Virus record (IMG/VR): IMGVR_UViG_3300017971_002536
Span: 62,001 to 126,000 of that record
Length of the DNA stretch: 64,000 nt
Reading direction: 5' to 3' (one strand)
Origin: a virus
In this document: in pieces, positions 53,926-61,338 of the stretch
How the letters are laid out: each line of letters begins with the position of its first letter
How positions within the stretch are numbered: position 1 is the first letter of the stretch
Notes under the pieces: generated by a model
Database searches by the model: none
What the model saw: the letters and a program-made list of their open reading frames with translations, nothing else
What the model was told of the DNA's origin: nothing
Made by a program: the position numbers and the translations under genes

Positions 53926-55047
53926 TTACTTTTTGTTGTGATTAATAAGTTTGTGAATGCGGCTTTTCACTTCATTATCTTCATTGACGATTTGTTCTTT
54001 ATCAACTTTCTTTTCAGAATCAGTTGATTGAACAACAGAAGAAGCACCTTCAACTAAACGTTGTGTTCTTTTGTTTTCTTTCTTTTCGCCAACCGCAAGG
54101 TTTTCCATAAGTGTAGCAAAAATAAGTTTTACTTCACGTACATTCTTAGCACGATCAAAATTCTCAATGACTTTAACCTTGGCTTTGTTGTCAAGATTAT
54201 AACCACGAAATACTTTATTCGTGAAAAGAAGTTTTGCATTCAAAATGTTCGTTTCGTTAATGACTTTACGTTGTTTTTTGATTGCAGATACAGCTTCACC
54301 AAGTTGAGCTTTAAGTTCAGCTATTTGATTTTCAAGAGCAGCAATTTGTCCAGGATAATCGATTTCATCAGCTTCATCAACAAGACCTTCTAAGTCTAAT
54401 TCTTCATCGTCCTCAACTTCATCTTCAACTTCAGGTTCTACTTCAACTTCAGGTTCTACATCAACTTCAGGTTCCGCTTCAACTTCGGCTTCAGGTTCAA
54501 CTTCAATGTCAAGTTCTTCATCTTCGTCGTCGTCTTCTGTTACTTCCATTTCCATTTCATCTTCCGGTTCCATTTCCATTTCTACCTCGTCGTCAACTTC
54601 AACTTCATCGTCGGCTTCTTCTTCTAATTCACTAATAACGGAATCAAGATCAAAATCCTCGTCCAACTCAACATCTTCAGTCAATCCAGAATCTTCTTGA
54701 GCTTTTTCACCAGCTTTAACTTCAGTTTCACCACCAGGATCTTCAGTAGTTTCTTCAGAAGAGGCTTTTGAAGGCTCTTTGTTATCACCTTGTCCAATAT
54801 CAGACGAATCTGCAACTTCCTCTAAAGATTCATCTTCAGTGAGACCGGAATCTTCTTGAGCCATTTCAAATTCTTCCTCTAATTCGACATCTTCCTCAAC
54901 TTCATCCATCTCGGATTGAATTTTTTTGGTGATGACAGAATGAATTTGCGGTTCAAACGCTTCTTCAAGAGCAGCTTTAGCTTGTGCTACAGCCATTTCT
55001 CTCATAGCTTTTGCGTCTGCAATCGCTTCTTTAATTAAATTACTCAT
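53926..55047 (-). CDS. 22: Prohead scaffold/core protein (T4 gp22-like)
   Basis: A 373-residue protein from ATG 55047, where GGAGAAACGTA fits; the frame from 55083 lacks a site. The start (SNLIKEAIADAKAMREMAVA, then QAKAALEEAF) is the pattern of gp22 in cyanophage-type T4 relatives. The middle is an extreme acidic low-complexity run of E, D and V (residues about 45-235, e.g. EVEAEPEVDVEPEVEVEPEV). The last part is a helix-rich basic region (LKAQLGEAVSAIKKQRKVIN). The acidic part is longer than in T4. gp22 forms the core on which the capsid assembles and is degraded by gp21. A long structured leader precedes it. Confidence 0.85.
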   Translation of the reverse strand: MSNLIKEAIADAKAMREMAVAQAKAALEEAFEPQIHSVITKKIQSEMDEVEEDVELEEEFEMAQEDSGLTEDESLEEVADSSDIGQGDNKEPSKASSEETTEDPGGETEVKAGEKAQEDSGLTEDVELDEDFDLDSVISELEEEADDEVEVDDEVEMEMEPEDEMEMEVTEDDDEDEELDIEVEPEAEVEAEPEVDVEPEVEVEPEVEDEVEDDEELDLEGLVDEADEIDYPGQIAALENQIAELKAQLGEAVSAIKKQRKVINETNILNAKLLFTNKVFRGYNLDNKAKVKVIENFDRAKNVREVKLIFATLMENLAVGEKKENKRTQRLVEGASSVVQSTDSEKKVDKEQIVNEDNEVKSRIHKLINHNKK

Positions 55048-55170
55048 TACGTTTCTCCAATATTTTAATATGGAATTTAACACTATTCGGTGAGTGTCAA
55101 TGACATTATAATAGTTACTACGTGACGTTATATAAGATAACGTATTTAGGTAGGTCTGATTTTTTCAAAT
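55048..55170 (-). promoter_or_regulatory. Structured 5' leader of scaffold-capsid operon
   Basis: Between the promoter at 55175 and the scaffold ATG lie about 125 bases, far longer than other leaders here. The minus strand can form CGTTAT-CTTAT-ATAACG and ACACT-CACCGAAT-AGTGT hairpins and a short GTCATTGAC stem. The leader may stabilise the mRNA or control its translation. No known riboswitch class is recognised. Confidence 0.4.
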
Positions 55171-55174
55171 CATA

Positions 55175-55184
55175 TATAAATATA
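55175..55184 (-). promoter_or_regulatory. Late-type promoter of scaffold-capsid operon
   Basis: TATATTTATA on the minus strand with ACGTTTCGCTTTTTTCTA (18 bases) directly upstream, as at 14588 and 14975. The upstream part is also the right arm and T run of a terminator (55194-55221). Confidence 0.7.
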
Positions 55185-55193
55185 TAGAAAAAA

Positions 55194-55221
55194 GCGAAAC
55201 GTGCCATTTTTCACGTTCCGC
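55194..55221 (-). terminator. Terminator fused to the next promoter
   Basis: On the minus strand GCGGAACGTG pairs with CACGTTTCGC (one G-T wobble), followed by TTTTTTCTATA. It ends the small-gene operon upstream and directly abuts the scaffold promoter. Confidence 0.8.
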
Positions 55222-55242
55222 TAAAGAAAATAAAGAAACTTT

Positions 55243-55566
55243 TTATTTTAAAGAGTCCGTTTTAGAAATATTACCTTTACCAATAGTACCTTTTACTACT
55301 ACAGCGTTTCCTTTAGGAGTTATTTCTAAACCCTTTGGTTTTACGTGATGAATAACTATATCACTTTTCTTTTTCGCCAATCCTTTTTTCATGGCGGCCA
55401 TGATCGCGTCCTCTTTTGATTTCGCTAACCAAATGTTCTTGTCCTTCGTCTTTGAAGAATCTAATGGAAGTTTTACATCACTTGTAGTTCCATGATACAG
55501 CGTCGCTTCGTTTAAAAATTTATTAACTTCCTCTTTAATGATTTCTTTGAGTCTTTCCATTTTCAC
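55243..55566 (-). CDS. Mini ART-like protein with class B leader (possible Alt-like internal protein)
   Basis: A 107-residue protein starting at GTG 55566 (GGAGAAATAAA) or ATG 55560. It begins KMERLKEIIKEEVNKFLNE, the class B leader, with the candidate cut after LNE. The next residues are ATLYHGTTSD. 'L-Y-H-G-T' is the NAD-binding start motif of PARP/Tpt1-type ADP-ribosyltransferases, and NIWLAKSKEDAIMAAMKKG fits the following 'xxLAxxxExAxxxA' element of that fold. The usual catalytic end is not obvious. T4 Alt is an ART packaged with a targeting peptide, so the parallel is striking, but the protein is small and activity is unproven. Confidence 0.55.
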   Translation of the reverse strand: MKMERLKEIIKEEVNKFLNEATLYHGTTSDVKLPLDSSKTKDKNIWLAKSKEDAIMAAMKKGLAKKKSDIVIHHVKPKGLEITPKGNAVVVKGTIGKGNISKTDSLK

Positions 55567-55579
55567 TTTATTTCTCCAA

Positions 55580-55822
55580 TTATAATGATTGTCGCCGTGT
55601 CTCGTGTCTCTGACGAGCCTTAGCTTTAGAAAGTTTGTCTCGTTTGATTGCAGATGGTTTTGTGTATTGTTGTGTCTTTTGTATGTCCAACATTAACTCA
55701 CTATCTTTTATTATTCTCTTTAATTTCTTTAACGCATACTCTAAGGCTCGATCCTTATCAATCTTTTTATTTAATTCAACATAATAACCTCTTAACCGTA
55801 TGTTATCTACATTCTCTGGCAT
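55580..55822 (-). CDS. rpsU: Ribosomal protein bS21 homologue
   Basis: An 80-residue protein from ATG 55822; an in-frame ATG at 55855 would add 11 residues. The core is bS21-like: YYVELNKKIDKDRALEYALK, KLKRIIKDSELMLDIQKTQQ, YTKPSAIKRDKLSKAKARQR and a basic end. bS21 sits near the platform and the 3' end of 16S rRNA and influences initiation. The 55822 start is preceded by a perfect AGGAGGT (55826-55832), the strongest such site seen in the window. It lies in the late head operon among small internal-protein-like genes. Phage-encoded S21 is known in some large phages. Confidence 0.85.
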   Translation of the reverse strand: MPENVDNIRLRGYYVELNKKIDKDRALEYALKKLKRIIKDSELMLDIQKTQQYTKPSAIKRDKLSKAKARQRHETRRQSL

Positions 55823-55825
55823 AAT

Positions 55826-55832
55826 ACCTCCT
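55826..55832 (-). promoter_or_regulatory. Perfect Shine-Dalgarno of bS21 gene
   Basis: AGGAGGT on the minus strand, 3 bases before the bS21 ATG (4 counting from AGGAGG). Other genes here mostly have GGAG or AGGAG. It lies within the codons of the longer alternative start, which argues for the shorter protein. Confidence 0.7.
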
Positions 55833-55866
55833 GTTGTTTTGCTTCTTTGTGACATTTATATTACCT

Positions 55867-56169
55867 TTATTTTTTTAATCCTCGTGCTAATTCACGATAA
55901 AATTTTGCTATTTTTTGAGCAGCCATAATGTCAAGAGACGCAAAAGCATCATGATAATCACTACTTTTAGGCTCCCTACTCGGCAACGCAGCAATTAATT
56001 TTTCTTTCATTTCATCAGTATCATTTTGATCTAATAAATCAGTTACTGATACTATATCGTCAGCTATTCTTAATAAATAACTACTCACCACTCCAGCTAC
56101 TCTATCAACTTTATCTTCCGTTATTAGAGTATTCTCATTTAAAATCTTGTTCCATTGTTCTTTTTTCAT
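55867..56169 (-). CDS. Small protein with class A leader
   Basis: A 100-residue protein beginning MKKEQWNKILNENTLITED, a textbook class A leader with candidate cut after LNE (12) or ITE (18). The mature part is helical: VDRVAGVVSSYLLRIADDIV, KEKLIAALPSREPKSSDYHD, AFASLDIMAAQKIAKFYREL. The ribosome site and first codons (56158-56183) are identical to those of the gene at 10025-10282. No family recognised. Likely packaged in the head if the leader acts as a targeting peptide. Confidence 0.65.
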   Translation of the reverse strand: MKKEQWNKILNENTLITEDKVDRVAGVVSSYLLRIADDIVSVTDLLDQNDTDEMKEKLIAALPSREPKSSDYHDAFASLDIMAAQKIAKFYRELARGLKK

Positions 56170-56170
56170 A

Positions 56171-57040
56171 TTATTTCACCTTGTTATATTCTCTCTCTTG
56201 AACAGAATCACCTAATACATAAGTGTTAAACAATACTTCTAATCCCGTTCCAGTTTTAAACTGAGCATTTAAGAACTTGTCTTTTTTGACAAACTTTTCC
56301 ATTTTTTTCTTATCAAATTTAGCAGCTTCACTCAATCGACCAATGACTTTTGTCAAAGAGTTTGTTGGTACTTCCACTTCAAACAAACCAACATCCCCAC
56401 CACCAACAGTCGCCATATTATCATTGATTTCATAAATCTTTACACTACCATTTCCTCTTGTTATTTCAGTATTAACTTTCTTAACATATCTTGGAGTTGG
56501 ATTGTGTTTTCTAATGACATTCATATTGACTTTCGCCCGATCACCTTGATATAAAGTTGTGTCGGCGTTTGCGGTAACAGGTGGAGCTTCTTCAGCAATC
56601 GAAGCAATCTCAAAATACCTGTTGAGAATATGACCCATATCTTCATATAAGGACGCCATACGATCTTGATGTTCTTGGACGGCAGACGCTACCTTACCAA
56701 ATTCACCGGAAAAGGTTTTCAATTCTTTCATATTTCGTTGAATAGTTACACCGTCAAACCAATCGTTAGCACCTTCGATTGTGTATTGTTCGGCGAACGT
56801 AGCTATTTCACTTAACGATTTCGCTAAATCGACAAGATTTCCTTCACGATAAATCATTTTACCAAGTTTATTATATTCCTTAATAGAATTCATTATACGT
56901 TCTTTTACATCAGCAGGAATTTCTTGTTTTTGTTCGAAATAGTTTTCCTCAATTAATTCTTTTCTCATTTCTTCTCTTGCTTCAAAATCTTTTTGTTCTT
57001 CTTTAGAAAAGAAATGATCTACTAATTTCTTTTTCGCCAT
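56171..57040 (-). CDS. Unknown helical protein in head operon
   Basis: A 289-residue protein. The N-terminal half is helical and charged (DHFFSKEEQKDFEAREEMRK, VKERIMNSIKEYNKLGKMIY). The middle (QEHQDRMASLYEDMGHILNR) is followed by VTANADTTLYQGDRAKVNMN and strands, then EVEVPTNSLTKVIGRLSEAA and a basic end. It lacks the short leader. It may be a scaffold or core partner because of its position between the protease and the scaffold, but I recognise no family. GGGAG ribosome site. Confidence 0.65.
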   Translation of the reverse strand: MAKKKLVDHFFSKEEQKDFEAREEMRKELIEENYFEQKQEIPADVKERIMNSIKEYNKLGKMIYREGNLVDLAKSLSEIATFAEQYTIEGANDWFDGVTIQRNMKELKTFSGEFGKVASAVQEHQDRMASLYEDMGHILNRYFEIASIAEEAPPVTANADTTLYQGDRAKVNMNVIRKHNPTPRYVKKVNTEITRGNGSVKIYEINDNMATVGGGDVGLFEVEVPTNSLTKVIGRLSEAAKFDKKKMEKFVKKDKFLNAQFKTGTGLEVLFNTYVLGDSVQEREYNKVK

Positions 57041-57083
57041 TTTATTACTCCCTTTATTTATTTACATTTTTTTCTTGACTTTT

Positions 57084-58895
57084 TCACTTTTTTTTCGTAA
57101 ATTTCTTGATTTTCCCTTTTAAAATATTAACTAATTTATCTATATCTTCCTCAGTTTTTATCTTTTTCTTTGTTCCATATAATAACTCGGCATCAGATCG
57201 TCCTCTCTTATCAGTACCAACAACCGCTATTTCTACCTCAACAATATTACCATATATTGATACATCCAACACAGTTTTCCAATCATCCGATTGTATAGAT
57301 GTCCCTTTACCAGGAACTAAAGTTAAATTCCAACCTCTTTTTCCATAACGTCTAATTTTATTGTCTAATGTCTTTAGTTTTTTATCTAAAAGAGTACCTA
57401 TTCTTCTTTCACTTAATTCATTTTCTTCTGTTACTAATGTATTCTCTTTTAACTTATTTGGTTTAAACTGTATTCGTTGTCTCATTTTTCCTGGATATGG
57501 TTCTAATTCAAGTGTATAACTACCATCATTGTTTTTATGTAACCACACACCATCATGTCCAGTCCCCAAACCAAAACCAGCTTTATTTAATTTAGCAACC
57601 AACTTACCAGCATTCTTTAATGTCAATTCACCTTTAGATACCACTACTTCACCATCACCATTATCAGCAACATATTTAGACGCTTCATTCATCATTATTT
57701 CTTTCACTACACTACGAATAACTTCTTTTATTTCGCCCATCATCATTTCATCATGGCGAAAATCTATGTACGCTTCCATACTTGGTTGATCATCAATTTC
57801 ACCGGATTGAATGTACATCAATGTATCTTTAGCTAATTCCTTCATTTCCTTAGCGTTATATTTATACTTTTTCTTAGCATACTTGAGTCCATCTTTTACC
57901 ATATCCTTGTCAGATTTGATTTCATTCACTCCCTCTCTGCGGGCTTTCTCTCCAGCAGATGCTTGAGCAAAATGTTTGTATTGTTTTTTAGTCATTCCAC
58001 CTTTTTTACCACCTTTTTCTCCAGCACTGGCTTTAGCAAAATGTTTGTATTGTTTTGGAGTCATTTTTTCGTCAAGTATGTCGCCTTCTTTTAACTCGGA
58101 TAAATCGGGCGCGTATATCATTTGAAACTTTGATCCAGGATTTTTTATCCGGTCTGCTTTCATCCTCGTCAAACAAGTATTCTTGGACGCAATACATTGT
58201 ACCACTCCATCACGAGTATATCCGTATTCAGCGTCAGTTGGTAAATCAGTTACAGTATTTTCCTCAACACTCTCTTTTATAGTTTTCAACATATCAACAG
58301 GAATTACCATTTCACTACCCTTCATATGTCCAGTCAATATTTCAACATCGGCTAATTTGTCAGTCGAATAATTCATAATTCTTCCAGTGTCGCCTTTCAA
58401 ACTTGTAAAGTTCTTAAAAAATTGTTTTGGAATATATTTCGATGTTACTTTATATATTTTTACTTTATCTCCGATACCTTCATTCATTGTACTCTCCTTT
58501 ACAAGTAAATCTGCATTGTTGATATATCCTTTTTCTTTTCCAACTTTTACTATAGCGTACCCGCTCGCTGGAGCTTCGTCACTTACTTTACCCATTTTAC
58601 CTTTATGTTTTCCATACATTACTTTAACTTTCGATCCAACAGGTATTTCACTATCAGGATATTCCTTAGAATAGTTTATCCAACCTTCATTTACACTCTC
58701 AGGAACTTCCTCAGGTAATCCCTTATGTTTTGTCTTAGCAAACTTTTCAGTATCCTTGTCTTTCATTGTTTTAGCAATACCTTTGATTTTATCCTGCAAC
58801 GCCTTAGGAAGTTTACCCATTTCTAACTCACCCTTTTCATAGGCATGTACCATACCCATTAATCGTTGCTGCGATTTACTCACTGCTGGACACAT
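57084..58895 (-). CDS. Apparent internal polyprotein with DUF3008 and KOW-like domains
   Basis: A 603-residue protein made of separate modules joined by candidate protease sites. Residues 1-66 are a DUF3008 domain (SKSQQRLMGMVHAYEKGELE, KTKHKGLPEEV). VNE70 is followed by a KOW-like barrel (VGSKVKVMYGKHKGKMGKV). MNE139 is followed by a second barrel. Residues about 279-320 hold two copies of 'MTxKQYKHFAxASAGEK'. VNE325 and MNE404 flank a helical part with an internal class B motif (EIKEVIRSVVKEIMMNEA). A beta part follows, and after KLKENTLVTE490 the last domain. Each site has the form x-N/T-E followed mostly by G or A. Processing by the gp21-like protease is inferred. Confidence 0.65.
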   Translation of the reverse strand: MCPAVSKSQQRLMGMVHAYEKGELEMGKLPKALQDKIKGIAKTMKDKDTEKFAKTKHKGLPEEVPESVNEGWINYSKEYPDSEIPVGSKVKVMYGKHKGKMGKVSDEAPASGYAIVKVGKEKGYINNADLLVKESTMNEGIGDKVKIYKVTSKYIPKQFFKNFTSLKGDTGRIMNYSTDKLADVEILTGHMKGSEMVIPVDMLKTIKESVEENTVTDLPTDAEYGYTRDGVVQCIASKNTCLTRMKADRIKNPGSKFQMIYAPDLSELKEGDILDEKMTPKQYKHFAKASAGEKGGKKGGMTKKQYKHFAQASAGEKARREGVNEIKSDKDMVKDGLKYAKKKYKYNAKEMKELAKDTLMYIQSGEIDDQPSMEAYIDFRHDEMMMGEIKEVIRSVVKEIMMNEASKYVADNGDGEVVVSKGELTLKNAGKLVAKLNKAGFGLGTGHDGVWLHKNNDGSYTLELEPYPGKMRQRIQFKPNKLKENTLVTEENELSERRIGTLLDKKLKTLDNKIRRYGKRGWNLTLVPGKGTSIQSDDWKTVLDVSIYGNIVEVEIAVVGTDKRGRSDAELLYGTKKKIKTEEDIDKLVNILKGKIKKFTKKK

Positions 58896-58908
58896 ATTTT
58901 ATCTCCTA

Positions 58909-59469
58909 TTATCTTACACTATTTACAAGTTTATACGCTTGTTTCAACGCTTTAGCTGCGTGTTTAGCACTTTGAAATACTTCGTAATCTTCACCAATGT
59001 TTACCAACTCATTCAATCCATCTTCAACATCGGCTAATAGATTTTTGTAGTATTTGTAATCAGGTTTTTCTTTCTCTTGTAATGGCTGTCCTTGTTCATC
59101 AAGAAATTTTTCGCCTTTTTCATTAAATTGTCCAGGAAGTCCTTTAAACTCAAAATTATCTTCCCTTTTTGGCGACAATCCTACAACTTGACCCACTGGT
59201 AATAAACTTGAAATCATTACCATTCCTTCATCTAACTTTTCTTTTTTAGATGTTTTGTTTTCACCTACATTTTCTTTTAAAGGTTGTATTACATCAATAG
59301 GTACAACAATCGTAGCACCTTTCCATTCACCATCTAACATTTTAATGGTTACAGAATCTTCAGGTTGAACTACTCCAGAATCACCTACAAATTTTTTAAA
59401 AGTGCTTCCCGAAATCTTCCCTTTGGCGCGATGAATTTTTACTTTATCACCGGGTTTAAATTTAGCCAT
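58909..59469 (-). CDS. KOW-like protein with shared KLDEG module
   Basis: A 186-residue protein. Residues 1-65 form a KOW/SH3-like barrel (KFKPGDKVKIHRAKGKISGS, VTIKMLDGEWKGATIVVPID), similar to the second barrel of the polyprotein. Residues about 77-130 (KLDEGMVMISSLLPVG, DNFEFKGLPGQFNEKGEKFL) are a module repeated in the next gene. KLDE80 is a candidate cut. The end is a helical hairpin (EDGLNELVNIGEDYEVFQSA). Function unknown; packaged or head-internal by inference. Confidence 0.6.
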   Translation of the reverse strand: MAKFKPGDKVKIHRAKGKISGSTFKKFVGDSGVVQPEDSVTIKMLDGEWKGATIVVPIDVIQPLKENVGENKTSKKEKLDEGMVMISSLLPVGQVVGLSPKREDNFEFKGLPGQFNEKGEKFLDEQGQPLQEKEKPDYKYYKNLLADVEDGLNELVNIGEDYEVFQSAKHAAKALKQAYKLVNSVR

Positions 59470-59482
59470 TTAATTTCTCCAT

Positions 59483-60172
59483 TTATTTAAAAGGTTGTAT
59501 CTTTCCTAATTTTGACATTTCTTTTTCAAATGCTTTAAAAGCATCTTCAACTGTTTTTTCAATTTTCTTCGGATCGGCTTCTTTCATTTTGATAGTCCAC
59601 GTATGATCATTACCAAAACCAAAACTAACTTGATAATAATCCCAAAGTTTTGTTATTCGAACAGGAAAATATGTATTTATTATATTTTTTGGACGAGGGC
59701 TTAAATATTCAGTATCCCTTTTTTCGTTTATAGTTTCTTCCTCAATCTTATTACCCATTTCATCTAATACCTTTACGCCTTCTTCGTTGAATTGACCAGG
59801 TAATCCCTTAAACTCAAAATTGTCTTTTCGTTCTGGCATTAAACCAATGACACCACCAACAGGTAAAAGGCTCGACATCATTACCATACCTTCATCAAGT
59901 TTTTGCTTACTTTCACTTACAACTTTTTTCGCAGCAGCAAGCACATCTTTTTGATTTGTTTCAATCTCCTTTACAGCAGCTACAAAGAATTTTTGAGCGA
60001 CACCCTTTTCACTCTTAGCTTTTTTCTTCGCTTCCTCATACATATCAAGAAACATCTGTGACGCTTCTTTTTTGTCTTTAGCTTTCTCAATACTCTTTGC
60101 ACGAATTGTCCAATCTTTAGTCAATTTTGCTACAGTAGCAATATCTTTAAAGAATCCTTCATCTAATTTCAT
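59483..60172 (-). CDS. Helical protein with shared KLDEG module
   Basis: A 229-residue protein beginning MKLDEGFFKDIATVAKLTKD. Residues 1-90 are a lysine-rich helical part (KAKDKKEASQMFLDMYEEAK). Residues about 91-150 are the shared module (KLDEGMVMMSSLLPVG, DNFEFKGLPGQFNEEGVKVL), and the rest is a small alpha/beta domain (YYQVSFGFGNDHTWTIKMKE). It and the gene before it share this module though the rest differs, so the module was exchanged or duplicated. Candidate cuts lie after KLDE (5 and 94). Confidence 0.6.
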   Translation of the reverse strand: MKLDEGFFKDIATVAKLTKDWTIRAKSIEKAKDKKEASQMFLDMYEEAKKKAKSEKGVAQKFFVAAVKEIETNQKDVLAAAKKVVSESKQKLDEGMVMMSSLLPVGGVIGLMPERKDNFEFKGLPGQFNEEGVKVLDEMGNKIEEETINEKRDTEYLSPRPKNIINTYFPVRITKLWDYYQVSFGFGNDHTWTIKMKEADPKKIEKTVEDAFKAFEKEMSKLGKIQPFK

Positions 60173-60185
60173 TTTATATCTCCTA

Positions 60186-60491
60186 TTATAAATTTTCTAT
60201 TTTTAACGCGGCTTTCCGTAGCGCCATTGTGATTTCTTCTAATAATATTTTATGAGCTTCATCAAAATTCTCTGGGCTAACATATTTACGAATATGATCT
60301 TGACCCTTTGTAATACCACTTAAACCAGCTTTATGATTACCTATAAGAGCAACAACAATCGCGTCAGCCAACCAAGCAAGTGCTCGTTTGTCTATTACTT
60401 CATTTACTTCATCTTTCATTTCTTGAAGGCGATAATCTCTCCATTTGAAACTCATATCGGTATATGTTTTTGCTTTCTTTTTATCTCTCAT
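60186..60491 (-). CDS. Small helical protein, unknown
   Basis: A 101-residue basic/helical protein. An N-terminal stretch (RDKKKAKTYTDMSFKWRDYR) is followed by MKDEVNEVIDKRALAWLADA, a hydrophobic IVVALIGNHKAGLSG segment and a C-terminal helix EEITMALRKAALKIENL. VNE near residue 31 resembles other candidate protease sites. AAGGGG ribosome site. No family recognised. Confidence 0.6.
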   Translation of the reverse strand: MRDKKKAKTYTDMSFKWRDYRLQEMKDEVNEVIDKRALAWLADAIVVALIGNHKAGLSGITKGQDHIRKYVSPENFDEAHKILLEEITMALRKAALKIENL

Positions 60492-60495
60492 TGAA

Positions 60496-60711
60496 TTACC
60501 CCTTATATTTTTTCTTCAATACATAAGCAACAAAAATTAACCATAACGGAACGATCAACGCGAACGGCCATCCAAATACGGCAGCAAGAAGTCCGCCACC
60601 CGCAATCAATCCACACAACATTACAATCGTTTTCCAATGTTTGAATGAATATTCTTGAGCATCCTTGATCCACTCATTCCACTTTACCAAAAATTTTTCC
60701 CAAAAATTCAT
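60496..60711 (-). CDS. Small membrane protein with two transmembrane segments
   Basis: A 71-residue protein. A charged aromatic N-terminus (NFWEKFLVKWNEWIKDAQEY) is followed by hydrophobic segments at about residues 28-48 (TIVMLCGLIAGGGLLAAVFG) and 49-66 (FALIVPLWLIFVAYVL), then a basic tail KKKYKG. This is the build of a small holin- or anchor-type inner-membrane protein with both ends on the same side. It lies beside the protease gene rather than a lysis gene. In T4 prohead assembly starts on the inner membrane, so an assembly anchor is as possible as a holin. Confidence 0.65.
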   Translation of the reverse strand: MNFWEKFLVKWNEWIKDAQEYSFKHWKTIVMLCGLIAGGGLLAAVFGWPFALIVPLWLIFVAYVLKKKYKG

Positions 60712-60713
60712 TT

Positions 60714-61322
60714 TTATTCTCCCATATCTATAAGAATATCAGTTACGATTTCTTGTACTTTACAATATTTGTTTACACATACTTGACCATACTTATCAAC
60801 ACTTTCTTGAATAGGTTTCATAAACGCACCGTGTGTCGATGGATTACTTACCATATCAAAAGCAATCAACTCAAAATCGTCTTGGACGACCGCACCATGT
60901 TCAGCAGATTCTTGAACCGATCCCAACCCACGAGAAGAAATACCTACAAGAATACCACCTTTCAATAATTCTTGAAGAATTTTTCCTGCAGGAGTATTCA
61001 ACACTTCTATTGTACCGATTAAGTCTTTACCTTCCCAATGCATTTCAACTATATTATGACTTACATTAGCTAAGTTTACGACAGAAGAATCGGGATGATC
61101 TAACTCACCCAATGCTCGTTTTTCGCCAATCAACTGTTCATATTTTTTCGCTTCCCTGGCGAGAATAGGTTGTGGATATACACGACCATTTTGATTTTGT
61201 GCTTCTGCTCGTTGTAATATACCCTTGATCAAAATCTTACCATTGTGTACTTTCATTGATTCTCGTATTACACCACCCGCTATTTCTAAAGGCATATACT
61301 CCGCTAATATCTGCTTATTCAT
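60714..61322 (-). CDS. 21: Prohead protease (T4 gp21-like)
   Basis: A 202-residue protein. Recognisable motifs are QNQNGRVYPQPILAREAKKY near residue 43, the active-site His in GELDHPDSS (His75) and the Ser in GISSRGLGS (Ser129 or 130), then DDFELIAFDMVSNPSTHGAF. This is the gp21 serine protease fold. It cuts scaffold, major capsid and internal proteins after (L/I)xE sites during head maturation, and finally itself. It stands amid the genes whose leaders carry such sites. GGAG ribosome site. The T4 gene is about 212 residues, a close match. Confidence 0.9.
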   Translation of the reverse strand: MNKQILAEYMPLEIAGGVIRESMKVHNGKILIKGILQRAEAQNQNGRVYPQPILAREAKKYEQLIGEKRALGELDHPDSSVVNLANVSHNIVEMHWEGKDLIGTIEVLNTPAGKILQELLKGGILVGISSRGLGSVQESAEHGAVVQDDFELIAFDMVSNPSTHGAFMKPIQESVDKYGQVCVNKYCKVQEIVTDILIDMGE

Positions 61323-61338
61323 TCTTTATTCTCCACTA

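Noticed and set aside
54506-54700. Plus-strand frame of almost only serine
   Set aside because: It is the antisense of the Glu/Asp-rich repeat codons of the scaffold gene and has no ribosome site.
55048-55083. Upstream start of the scaffold gene (frame from 55083)
   Set aside because: No ribosome site; GGAG fits the ATG at 55047, which gives the usual gp22-like start.
60496-60711. Firm call as holin
   Set aside because: Two hydrophobic segments alone do not prove lysis function and no endolysin or spanin gene lies nearby.
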